Source: Candidatus Gallacutalibacter stercoravium (GTDB lineage: Bacteria > Bacillota > Clostridia > Oscillospirales > Acutalibacteraceae). Taken from it: a stretch of 46,881 nucleotides of DNA. The position numbers and the translations under genes were made by a program. Below, one piece after another: positions 33,432 through 41,466 of this stretch (within the stretch, counting starts at the first letter, position 1; every line of letters starts with the position of its first letter). The stretch spans positions 1 to 46,881 of the forward strand of contig DVJE01000048.1 of the NCBI GenBank assembly GCA_018716975.1, given 5' to 3'. The notes under the pieces were generated by a model that saw only the letters and a program-made list of their open reading frames with translations, made no database searches and was not told the origin of the DNA.

Positions 33432-33820
33432 CGCAGCAGCATCCTAACCGCCGCCCAAATGATCAAAAGGGCGAAACACCGGCGCAGCCACAAATCGTTT
33501 ATTTTTTGCAGCAAAAAAGCGCCTATTATAGACCCCACCGCGCCCCAAAGCAGATAAGGGGCGGCATCCCCCAAGGTGACGCGGCCGGAGGTAAGGTAAA
33601 GAACGGAGCTAAACACGCACACAGGTAAAATAACGCACACCGAAGTGGCGTGGGCCTTTTTGGGCTCCAGCCCGGCGCGTTGCAGCATGGGCACCACCAC
33701 CATGCCGCCCCCGGCCCCCAACAGGCCGTTGATGATCCCCGCCGCCAGGCCCCCAAGGGCAGAGAGCCAAGAGAATTTTTGCTTTATTTTTTGCCAAACC
33801 GGTTGGATGCTTGCCTTCAT
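33428..33820 (-). CDS. TauE/SafE-family half-size permease, first partner
   Basis: The 130-residue product runs from ATG 33820 (MKASIQPVWQKIKQKFSWL), behind AAGGGGTG. The frame is open 50 codons further upstream, but those residues look non-coding. Hydrophobic segments include LSALGGLAAGIINGLLGAGG, whose GLLGAGGGMVVVPML is the TauE/SafE repeat signature, VCVILPVCVFSSVLYL, and two more. It precedes the second half-size gene with a 4-base overlap, implying coupled, equal translation. Confidence 0.82.
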   Translation of the reverse strand: MKASIQPVWQKIKQKFSWLSALGGLAAGIINGLLGAGGGMVVVPMLQRAGLEPKKAHATSVCVILPVCVFSSVLYLTSGRVTLGDAAPYLLWGAVGSIIGAFLLQKINDLWLRRCFALLIIWAAVRMLLR

Positions 33821-34508
33821 ATTGGCACCCCTTGCTTTGTCAATTAACAGCTGCGCGCCCGGCGCGCCTTGGGCTATTATGCCCAGGTGCCGGGCAAAAA
33901 AACATGTGCCGCTTGAGAAGGTGAAAGTTAATTGGCGGCGCGCCGCCTGGGAACCGGACGGATATCGCACAAGCTAAAACCTGCACTGCATTTTTGCTTT
34001 GGGCAGTGTCGCTGTGATTCTGACGTCTGAATAAATTTGAATAAATTGCCCCCTGCTGGCAAAGGGCAGCAGGGGGCGCGGCAATCCGTTGATTTATTTT
34101 TTCAGTAGGATAGCGGTGGCGGAAAGCTTCGATATAGGGCGCATATACCGCATATACCGCATACCCGATGAGCCTTTTGAGCAAGTCTGCCTTTTGCATC
34201 TTGCACCGGCGGCGGGGAAAGTCCGCCCCGACACCCGGTAACCGCCTTGACGAAAAGCCCGGCGTAAATGCCCTGCCCGCGTCCTATATCAATATCCAAC
34301 ATCCAAAAGCCGGGGATAACCGGCGGGGGAGCGTTTGATAAATTCCAGCTTACGGCTTGCTCCGTCAAACGTCGGATCAAGATGCGCCGCCAACATTTGC
34401 TTTGCAATAGGATCGTCCTCCCAAAAGGGCGCCGCTGTTTCTTCATAAAGCGTCGGTTTTTAGTGCAAAAGCGTTTGATACACATTTGTGCCTTCAGGAT
34501 GAGCCTCT
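33821..34508. other. Non-coding gap with hairpin and tandem repeat
   Basis: No convincing gene. There is a perfect 11-bp hairpin (GCCCCCTGCTG at 34048-34058 with CAGCAGGGGGC at 34067-34077), flanked by a duplicated GAATAAATTT. It could act as a weak minus-strand terminator for the mannosidase, although it lies 430 bases away. A tandem repeat GCATATACC, GCATATACC, GCATACCC lies at 34141-34166. Short open frames on both strands have no family resemblance that I can see. Confidence 0.5.
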
Positions 34509-37217
34509 TTACCGGTATTTGATCCACACCGTGGTGATGGCGTGGGGCCGGCAAGGCACCGTTACGCCGCCGTTTTCCACCGCCAGGGGGGCCAAGTGAT
34601 CGCCTTTAAGGTTAACCAGCCAAGCCTCTTTTGCGTCAACCGGCAAGCGAAGCACAGCCTCCTCCTGCGCGCCGGAAACGTCGTAGAGCCGCACGGTGAG
34701 GGCGCCGGGTTCCTGCTCTTGCTGCACAACGGTGGAAAGCGCCTGGTGGCTGCACTGCAAAGTGAGCAACGCCGCGCTGGGCTCCAACTCGCCGCCGGAG
34801 CGGGGGGTAAAGTAACGGCTCAGCAGGCTCGCACGGGCTTGTTCGCCGTGCAACAGGGCTTGCAGTGGGCTTTCATCCCCAAAGCGCAACCCGTATTGGA
34901 AGCACAGCTGCCGCTGCATTTGAATGCCGCTGGGCGTTAGGGTGCCGGTTTCGGATTGGGCGGCCCGCATCAGGGTGAGGGCCACGGCCCGCTCTTCGTT
35001 GTCGGTTACCTCCACCTCATACAGCCCGCGGGTATATACCCCCAGGGCGTTGCGGGCATCCTGCTCATCCTGCAAATAGGTGATGCCCTGGCTGGGGTGC
35101 ACCAAAGTGTCGGGCTCACGGCTTTGGGAGGAACCCTCATGGGCAATGGGCCAGCGCTGCATATCAAAGGGCAGCTTGGTAAAGAAGCTGTTGGTGTGGT
35201 ACCCGGTGGGGAACAGCACCCGCAGCCGGTGGTTTTCCACATGGTTATCCATTTGGGTGGAAAAGTGCAGGCAGGGATCCCCCTTGGCCACGGTAACAAA
35301 GGTGGTAACCTGCTGCTCGGTTTCCGCTTCGCTGCGCCCGGCCAGGGATTGGCCGGCTTTGGCGGGCAGGCGCAGGGTGTGGGTTAAACGCAGCACAGCC
35401 GCCAAGGGGCCGTCGCTTTCCACACTCACCTGGCAGGGGCCGCTGTAAACCACGCGGTCATAGGCGGGTTTGCGGTAATTCCAGCCTTCGCCCACGTCGC
35501 CGCAATCCTCAAAGGTGAGCAGGTTTTCATACACCCGGCCGGTGCGCTTATCGGTAACCGTTAGCGCGCCGTTTTGCACGCGCACCAGCAGCGGGCCGTT
35601 GTCTATCGTGTTATGGGCGCAAAACAGAGAGCCTGCCAGGCGTTTGGGCGGGTTATCCTCTTCAAAGGCGTAAGAGAATTTTTGCGGGTCGATGTAGCGC
35701 TCTTTATAGGCGCGGCAGGTAACCGCCGCATACCCCAGGGCGGGCAGGGTAAGGCCCTTTATCGCCGCGTGCAGCCGCTTCATGGGAACAAACCCCACCA
35801 GCTGCCGCACGCCGTGGGTAACCCGCATTTCGGGTTCGCTGCCCAGAACCTGCACGTCCAGCTCGTTGCCGGCGGGCCCGTAAAAGCGCAGGTTAGACGA
35901 GTTTTGCTCGGGCACCAGCAAATCGCACAGCACAATGCCGCTGTATTCCAGCTGAGAGGGGTTATAAAGCAGGGTGGCGCCGTTGCCCATATCCTGCGCG
36001 CGGATGTTGCGGGCAATCTGATCCAAGCAGTCTTCGTTTAGCAGCGAGGCGATATCCGCCGCCTGGCGGAAGCGGTATTCGTTATCCTGGTGCACTTCGC
36101 CCAAGGAGCAACCGCAGATGGAATCGTGGGGCTGGTTTTGCAGCAGGTATTCCCACGCTTTATCCAAATAGCGGCGGCGGGGCGCTAAATCGTAGTCGTC
36201 CTTTTCGCGGCGCAGTTTGGGGGCCAGCACCTGCGTAAAGGCGTTTAGGGGCTCGGCAAAGCCGGCCAGCAGCCGCTCGCACCCGTCGTTTTGTTGCTTA
36301 AGGTGCACCATAGAAGAAAGCACGTTTTTCAGCAGCTGGTTGTTTACGCCGGTGTAGCCCAGCTGATAGAGGGGGCCCTGTATGGTTTCCAGCTTTACCT
36401 CTTGCTTTGCCAGGTCGTTAAAATACGCCTCTATGCTGGTGTGCACAAACTCCACGTCCGGCAGGCGCTGCTCAAATAGGCGGATAAGGGCGGGAATTTG
36501 CGGCTCCATACCGATGTGATCCACCCCGTCCATCATAACAATCAGGTTGGACACAGCCATGGTTTTCGAGTAATCCACCAGTTCCCGCATCCGGCGCACG
36601 GCGTCTTCCTCATCCAGCTCCCGGCCCTCAAAGGGCCAGCGCACGGCGAAGTAAAAGTTGGAATAAGAGCGCTCGGGATCCAGCTTAGCCACGGTAACGT
36701 TGCTGCCGTCGGGGGATTGCCAGCAAAACGCGTCTTTGGGATAATTGCCGATGCCCCGGTACAGCGTGGCGCTGTGAATATCAAAGCCGTTTAAGATTTG
36801 GGGGAATTGGGAGTTGTGGCCGAAAATATCGGTTACATAGCCGTTGCGCATGGGCTTTGCGCCGTACTGGGCGCATATGGCATGGCCGATTTGCAAATTT
36901 TTGATAAGCGCTTCGCCCGATACCAAAAATTCATCGGGCATCACATACCAGGGGCCGATGATAATGCGCCCTTGTGCAATCAAACGGCGCAGGCGCTCCT
37001 CGTTTTCGGGGCGAATGTCTAAATAATCTTGCAGCACGATGGTTTGCCCGTCTAAATGAAACACCTTGTAATCCGGGTCGCGCTCCAGATTATCCAGCAA
37101 GTCGTCCATCATGCGCACCAGGCGAAAACGGTAGCGCTGAAAGGTTTGGTACCATTCCCTATCCCAATGGGTGTGCGAGATGAGGTACAGTTTGGTTTTT
37201 TGCGTGGTGTTTTCCAT
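34509..37217 (-). CDS. Alpha-mannosidase, glycoside hydrolase family 38
   Basis: The 902-residue cytosolic enzyme removes alpha-linked mannose. The N-terminal GH38 catalytic domain begins with LISHTHWDREWYQTF (zinc ligands H15 or H17 and D19) and has the nucleophile region YVTDIFGHNSQFPQIL (D130). The middle region LQNQPHDSICGCSLGEVHQDNEYR (near 360) supplies another zinc His, and long beta-rich C-terminal domains follow. It has the length of bacterial MngB-like enzymes, which act on imported or 2-O-linked mannosides. There is no signal peptide. It is downstream of the uroporphyrinogen-decarboxylase-family gene by 26 bases and probably under the divergent AraC regulator. Confidence 0.94.
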   Translation of the reverse strand: MENTTQKTKLYLISHTHWDREWYQTFQRYRFRLVRMMDDLLDNLERDPDYKVFHLDGQTIVLQDYLDIRPENEERLRRLIAQGRIIIGPWYVMPDEFLVSGEALIKNLQIGHAICAQYGAKPMRNGYVTDIFGHNSQFPQILNGFDIHSATLYRGIGNYPKDAFCWQSPDGSNVTVAKLDPERSYSNFYFAVRWPFEGRELDEEDAVRRMRELVDYSKTMAVSNLIVMMDGVDHIGMEPQIPALIRLFEQRLPDVEFVHTSIEAYFNDLAKQEVKLETIQGPLYQLGYTGVNNQLLKNVLSSMVHLKQQNDGCERLLAGFAEPLNAFTQVLAPKLRREKDDYDLAPRRRYLDKAWEYLLQNQPHDSICGCSLGEVHQDNEYRFRQAADIASLLNEDCLDQIARNIRAQDMGNGATLLYNPSQLEYSGIVLCDLLVPEQNSSNLRFYGPAGNELDVQVLGSEPEMRVTHGVRQLVGFVPMKRLHAAIKGLTLPALGYAAVTCRAYKERYIDPQKFSYAFEEDNPPKRLAGSLFCAHNTIDNGPLLVRVQNGALTVTDKRTGRVYENLLTFEDCGDVGEGWNYRKPAYDRVVYSGPCQVSVESDGPLAAVLRLTHTLRLPAKAGQSLAGRSEAETEQQVTTFVTVAKGDPCLHFSTQMDNHVENHRLRVLFPTGYHTNSFFTKLPFDMQRWPIAHEGSSQSREPDTLVHPSQGITYLQDEQDARNALGVYTRGLYEVEVTDNEERAVALTLMRAAQSETGTLTPSGIQMQRQLCFQYGLRFGDESPLQALLHGEQARASLLSRYFTPRSGGELEPSAALLTLQCSHQALSTVVQQEQEPGALTVRLYDVSGAQEEAVLRLPVDAKEAWLVNLKGDHLAPLAVENGGVTVPCRPHAITTVWIKYR

Positions 37218-37243
37218 CGGTTATCCCTCCCGTTGGGGCGTTG

Positions 37244-38197
37244 TTAGCCCTTGTAGGTTTTGTATTTGCGCACCGCGTCCAGCAAAGCGGCCATGTTGTT
37301 AAGCGGCACTTCGTAGTTAAGCTCTAGGTTGATGCCCAACCCGCCTTGGGGCAGATAAAGGGCCTCTACGCACTCGCGCACGTGATCATCCAGCTGCGAG
37401 GGGGTGGCAAAGGGGAACAGCTGGCGGTCCAAATCCAAATTGATGGGGATTTTACCCTTGCACACCCGCACCAGGTTATCCAGCCCGTTGGCCCGGTACT
37501 GGGGGTTTATCATGTTAACGCCGCACTCGGCCAAATCGGGCATGATTTCATAGATCATGCCGTCGGTGTGCATGTAAACGTATTTGCCGGCCTGGTGCAC
37601 CATGTCGTACATCTTTTTAAAGCAGGGCTTTAAATACTTGCGCCATTTGGCGGGGCCAATGGCAAGCCCCTTCTGCATGCCCAGATCGTCGCCGAACATC
37701 ATCACTTCGCCGGTTACCTTGGGCAGCGCGGCCTCAATCTGACGGCAGTTGTAGGTGAGCACCTTATCGATAAGAATTTGCAGCTCGTCGCACTCCTCGG
37801 CAAAATCCATCATGGCCTCTTCAAACCCCCGCAAATCCAGCAGGCGCAAATACATAAAGCCGTGGGGCAGGCGGCCGTCGCGGTTTTCGGGGATTTTTAG
37901 GGTTAAAATATCCTCCCGGTTGGGCACCGGATGCCCGGTGACGATGGATTCCATCCCCTCGTCCACATTGCTCCACACGCAGCCCCATTCGTCGGTAAAA
38001 TTGCCGTAGTGGTAGCTGTCGGGCATGTAATCCTCAATGTGCTCCAAATCGGGTATGGTGGGAATTAAATCGGGGTAATCTTTGGCAAGGCGCACCAGTT
38101 CCTCGCCGTAATGGATCCAAGCGGCGGGCAAAATGCTCACCATGGCGGGAATTTCGTCGGGATATTGGTAGGTCATGGCTTTTATCAAGTCGTTCAT
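37244..38197 (-). CDS. Uroporphyrinogen-decarboxylase-family protein (non-haem type)
   Basis: The 317-residue TIM-barrel protein resembles the URO-D/MtaA superfamily. Visible family features are GEVMMFGDDLGMQKGLAIGPAKWRKYLKP near 170-198, KYVYMHTDGMIYEIMPDLAECGVNMINPQ near 208-236, and a C-terminal GGLGINLELNYEVP. MtaA-type relatives are corrinoid methyltransferases, and many gut members of unknown role sit with carbohydrate genes. No haem genes are nearby, so haem synthesis is unlikely. It shares an operon with the GH38 enzyme. Start ATG 38197 has AAGGAG upstream. Confidence 0.8.
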   Translation of the reverse strand: MNDLIKAMTYQYPDEIPAMVSILPAAWIHYGEELVRLAKDYPDLIPTIPDLEHIEDYMPDSYHYGNFTDEWGCVWSNVDEGMESIVTGHPVPNREDILTLKIPENRDGRLPHGFMYLRLLDLRGFEEAMMDFAEECDELQILIDKVLTYNCRQIEAALPKVTGEVMMFGDDLGMQKGLAIGPAKWRKYLKPCFKKMYDMVHQAGKYVYMHTDGMIYEIMPDLAECGVNMINPQYRANGLDNLVRVCKGKIPINLDLDRQLFPFATPSQLDDHVRECVEALYLPQGGLGINLELNYEVPLNNMAALLDAVRKYKTYKG

Positions 38198-38280
38198 TTT
38201 TTATACTCCTTTCCGTTTCGTTCAATTAGGCAAACCGGCCGCCTGGGTTAAGAAAAACAAACACAAATAAGCCCGCCGGC

Positions 38281-38309
38281 TTGCCTTGCGGTTGGCTGTA
38301 TTATATAAT
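38281..38309 (+). promoter_or_regulatory. Promoter of the AraC-family gene
   Basis: TTGCCT at 38281-38286, 17 bases, and TATAAT at 38304-38309. Its -10 shares the TTATATAA palindrome with the divergent promoter on the other strand. Confidence 0.72.
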
Positions 38310-38328
38310 GATCTTGGGATTTTGTCAT
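38300..38328 (-). promoter_or_regulatory. Divergent promoter of the URO-D/mannosidase operon
   Basis: On the minus strand ATGACA (38328-38323), 17 bases, TATAAT (38305-38300). It overlaps the plus-strand promoter so fully that polymerase cannot bind both. Confidence 0.7.
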
Positions 38329-38351
38329 TCACAAAGAGGCATTGCACAAAA
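38326..38351 (+). promoter_or_regulatory. Direct repeat, candidate AraC-family operator
   Basis: CATTCACAAA at 38326-38335 and CATTGCACAAAA at 38340-38351 form an imperfect direct repeat, the usual geometry of AraC-family sites. The first copy overlaps the -35 of the URO-D/mannosidase promoter. The repeat lies in the transcribed leader of the regulator gene. Confidence 0.45.
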
Positions 38352-38369
38352 TCGCAGGAGGGATGCGCC

Positions 38370-39248
38370 ATGGCCGCCAACATGCCGGGGGAGCAGCCGG
38401 AGCGGAGCAAAAACCGGCAGGTTTTAACCCAAGAACAGCTGCGCGCCCCGGGGCTTAGGCTGTTTGGGCACTGCACCAACCCCCGCGCCATTCAGCCCCT
38501 GGGGGTGCATCAGCACGAGGATTGCTTGGAATTTGTGCTGGTGGTAAAGGGGGAAGAAAGCTATTTTGTGGGGGATCAAAGCGTTACGGTGGCCAGCGGC
38601 CAGGTATTTGTCACCCAATTTAACGAGCCCCACAAAAGCGGCGAACCCTTTCAGGGGGTGAGCGAATACTATTGGTTTCAGCTCAACCCTTTTGTAGAAA
38701 GGGATTTTCTGTGGTTGGCGCCCGGGCAACAAAAGCGGGTGCGGCAAAAGCTGCTGCATTTGCACGAGCGGGTGCTGCCCGCAAGCCGGGAGTGTATGGA
38801 GCTGGCCGGGCGCAGCTTTCGGGCCTTTTTAGAGCAGAGCGATCCCCTGCTGGCCCTGGGTTATTTTTGCGCCATGCTGGGTTGCCTGCTTTTTTCCAAC
38901 GCTGCGGCCCGCTGCACAGATGAAGGGATGGAAGCCGCCCGGCGGTATATCGACGCGCATTTGCTGGAAGAGATTTCGCTGCAAGAGCTCAGCGACGCCT
39001 GCGGGCTGTCGCTGTCGGCCCTGAAGCACCGCTTTAAAGAATATACCGGACGGCCCCCCAGGGATTATATCAACTACCAAAAGATAGGCCGGGCTAAGGA
39101 GCTGCTGCTTCAGGGCCAAAGCGTTACCCAAACGGCCATGGCCCTGGGCTTTGCTAGCAGCGAATATTTTTCGGTGGTGTTTAAACGCTACACAAACCAA
39201 AGCCCCGCCGCCTTTGGGCGGCGGGAGCGGGGCAAAACCGCCCCGTAA
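38370..39248 (+). CDS. AraC-family transcriptional regulator
   Basis: The 292-residue product starts at ATG 38370, behind CAGGAGGG. An N-terminal cupin sensor (HQHEDCLEFVLVVKGEESYFVGDQSVTV ... NEPHKSGEPF, about 45-95) precedes a C-terminal AraC double helix-turn-helix: YIDAHLLEEISLQELSDACGLSLSALKHRFKEYTG, then RAKELLLQGQSVTQTAMALGFASSEYFSVVFKRYTNQSP (about 190-285). It is transcribed divergently from the URO-D/mannosidase genes, which makes it their likely regulator, probably sensing a mannoside or its breakdown product. Confidence 0.92.
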   Translation: MAANMPGEQPERSKNRQVLTQEQLRAPGLRLFGHCTNPRAIQPLGVHQHEDCLEFVLVVKGEESYFVGDQSVTVASGQVFVTQFNEPHKSGEPFQGVSEYYWFQLNPFVERDFLWLAPGQQKRVRQKLLHLHERVLPASRECMELAGRSFRAFLEQSDPLLALGYFCAMLGCLLFSNAAARCTDEGMEAARRYIDAHLLEEISLQELSDACGLSLSALKHRFKEYTGRPPRDYINYQKIGRAKELLLQGQSVTQTAMALGFASSEYFSVVFKRYTNQSPAAFGRRERGKTAP

Positions 39249-39273
39249 CCATGGCAAATAAGGAGGAAACGCC

Positions 39274-40227
39274 GTGCCGTTAACCGATAAAATCTCCACT
39301 GCCGTTTTGCAGCAGGTGCGTAAGGCTGTGGTGGGTAAAGATGTGATAATCTCTAAGGTGCTAATGGCCATGCTGGCCGGCGGGCACATTTTAATTGAAG
39401 ATATCCCCGGCGTGGGCAAAACCACAATGGCGCTGGCCTTTTCGAAAGCCATGGCGCTGCAATACCGCCGGGTGCAGTTCACGCCGGACACATTGCCCGG
39501 CGATATTACGGGCTTTTCTATTTACAACCGCAAAACCGATACCTTTGAATACAAGCCCGGGGCGGCCATGTGCAATTTGCTGCTGGCGGATGAAATCAAC
39601 CGCACCTCCAGCCGCACCCAAGCGGCCTTGCTGGAGGTAATGGAGGAGGGCAGCATCACGGTGGACGGCCAAACCCACCCCACCCCGCAGCCCTTTGTGG
39701 TTATCGCCACCCAAAACCCGGCGGGCTCCGCAGGCACCCAGCTGTTGCCCGAATCCCAGCTGGATCGCTTTATGCTGCGGGTAACCATGGGCTACCCCAG
39801 TTTGCAAAACGAAATTGCCATTTTGAGAAACCGGCGGCTGCATGTGCCGCTGGACTCGGTGGAGCCGGTAGCCGGCGTCAAAGATCTGCTGGCCATGCGC
39901 CGCCAAGCCCAAGAGGTGTATATCAGCGACGAGCTGTATGAATATATTGCCCGGCTGGCGGATGAAAGCCGGCGCACCCCGCAGCTGGAGCTGGGGATTA
40001 GCCCCCGCGGGGTGCTGGCGTTGGCGGCTATGTCGCGCTCTTGCGCCTATCTGCTGGGGCGGGATTATGTTGTGCCGGAGGATGTGCAAGAAATGTTTTT
40101 CGATGTGTGCGGCCACCGGGTGGTGCTAAGCGCCCAAGCGCGCATGGAAAATGCCAACGCGGCCCAGGTGCTAGACGCGCTGCTGGGCCGGGTAAAAGCG
40201 CCCAAGCTGGCGCATAAACGGGGCTGA
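39274..40227 (+). CDS. MoxR-family AAA+ ATPase
   Basis: The 317-residue product starts at GTG 39274 behind TAAGGAGG. Walker A is DIPGVGKTTMA at 43-53, Walker B LLLADEINRTSSRTQAALLEVMEEG near 107, sensor 1 VIATQNPAGSAGTQLLPESQLDRFML near 148 and sensor 2 in the C-terminal lid (ISPRGVLALAAMSR). MoxR ATPases are chaperone-like and usually act with DUF58 and transglutaminase or VWA partners, exactly as here. The DUF58 gene follows after 6 bases. Confidence 0.94.
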   Translation: MPLTDKISTAVLQQVRKAVVGKDVIISKVLMAMLAGGHILIEDIPGVGKTTMALAFSKAMALQYRRVQFTPDTLPGDITGFSIYNRKTDTFEYKPGAAMCNLLLADEINRTSSRTQAALLEVMEEGSITVDGQTHPTPQPFVVIATQNPAGSAGTQLLPESQLDRFMLRVTMGYPSLQNEIAILRNRRLHVPLDSVEPVAGVKDLLAMRRQAQEVYISDELYEYIARLADESRRTPQLELGISPRGVLALAAMSRSCAYLLGRDYVVPEDVQEMFFDVCGHRVVLSAQARMENANAAQVLDALLGRVKAPKLAHKRG

Positions 40228-40233
40228 GGCGCT

Positions 40234-41430
40234 ATGAAGCGGTGCAGGGCTCTTTATATCGCCGCTGTGGCGGCGCTTTTGATTTTCTTTCTCCTTTACA
40301 GCGGCTACCTTGCGGTGTGGCTGCTTATCAGCGCGCTGCTGCTGCCAGTTCTTCTGCTGGCGGGCGTGTGGATAGCTTCGCGTTTTGTTACGGTGGAGCC
40401 GGCGCGGACCGTGGGGCGGGCCCAAAAAGGAGAAAAAGCCGTCTTTGAGATAGAGGTGCGCAACCGGGGAATATTGCCGCTGTCGGGCGTGCGGCTGCAA
40501 TACCGGTGGTGCAACCAGCCCGGTGGAGAGGGCGGCCGCGGCGGCGCGGTGCTGTCGCTGGCGGCGAAAACCGGGGCGCGGGTGCGCATAGAAACGGCGG
40601 TCCCCCATTGCGGGGTAATGCGCCTGCGGTTAGAAAAAATTGTTTTTATCGATTGGCTGGGCATTACGGCCTGGCGCAGACGGCTGGGCCAAAGCAGTAG
40701 CGCGGTGGTGTTCCCGCAGGCGCGGTGCCGGGTTCGCCGGTTGCGTGCCGGGGCGCCTGCCGGTTCCCTGCCGCAAGAGGGGGAGGCGCGCCTGTCTCGC
40801 GGCGTTTCGCCGGATGTGATAGACGTGCGGGAGTATGAGCCGGGCGACAGCCCCAGGGCCGTCCATTGGAAGCTGACCGCCAAGCTGAACCGCTTAATGG
40901 TGCGCCAGACCGGCGCGCAGGAGCAAAGCTTGCCCGTTATTGTTGTGCAGCCGTCTATACAGCCGCCTAGACAGCCGCTGATACAACAGCCGGCCGCCCC
41001 CGATTTGGCCGACGCTGTGTTGGAATGCGGTTTTTCCCTCTCGTTGCAGATGGTGGAAGAGGGCCTGCCCCACGCGGTGTGCTGGGGGGCAAGCTTGGCG
41101 CGGCCTGTGCTGCGGCGGGATTGGGAACAAGCCTTTGCGTCTGCTGCCGCCGAATGGGGCGCGGGGCAGGAAGACAGCCTAACGCTTGTGCTGAATGCGG
41201 CGCCCCGCCCGGCCGCGGTTGTTTACGTAACGGCTGCTTTGCCCCAGGAGCAACTGGAGCGGCTGCAGGGGGCGGCAGCAAGCGGCGCGCGGGTTACCGT
41301 TTTGTTGCTCGCCCAAGAAGAGGGAGACTCCTCCCATGCGTTGCGCCAAAGCAGCGGCGCGGTGGCAATTTATTCGTTAAGCAGCGCCCGTTTACAGCAG
41401 GAATTGGCGCAGCTTACGTTGCAGGTTTAA
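40234..41430 (+). CDS. DUF58-domain membrane-anchored protein
   Basis: The 398-residue protein has two N-terminal transmembrane segments (about 6-25 and 27-47). A beta-sandwich-like extracytoplasmic stretch follows, then the DUF58 core with SRGVSPDVIDVREYEPGDSPRAVHWKLTAKLNRLMVRQ near residues 188-227, and a VWA-like remainder. Partner of the MoxR ATPase upstream and the transglutaminase downstream; the triplet is thought to handle envelope or substrate maturation. The biochemical role is not established. Confidence 0.9.
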   Translation: MKRCRALYIAAVAALLIFFLLYSGYLAVWLLISALLLPVLLLAGVWIASRFVTVEPARTVGRAQKGEKAVFEIEVRNRGILPLSGVRLQYRWCNQPGGEGGRGGAVLSLAAKTGARVRIETAVPHCGVMRLRLEKIVFIDWLGITAWRRRLGQSSSAVVFPQARCRVRRLRAGAPAGSLPQEGEARLSRGVSPDVIDVREYEPGDSPRAVHWKLTAKLNRLMVRQTGAQEQSLPVIVVQPSIQPPRQPLIQQPAAPDLADAVLECGFSLSLQMVEEGLPHAVCWGASLARPVLRRDWEQAFASAAAEWGAGQEDSLTLVLNAAPRPAAVVYVTAALPQEQLERLQGAAASGARVTVLLLAQEEGDSSHALRQSSGAVAIYSLSSARLQQELAQLTLQV

Positions 41431-41466
41431 GCGAAAAGAGCGGAAGAGAGCGGAAGGGAGTAAACC

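Noticed and set aside
34102-34554. 150-residue minus-strand open frame past the mannosidase gene
   Set aside because: It starts inside the end of the mannosidase gene in another frame, has no ribosome binding site, and includes the tandem repeat as a repetitive ICGICG-like stretch.
37244-38197. Haem-pathway uroporphyrinogen decarboxylase (hemE)
   Set aside because: It lacks the haem gene context and the typical hemE N terminus. It belongs with non-haem members of the superfamily.
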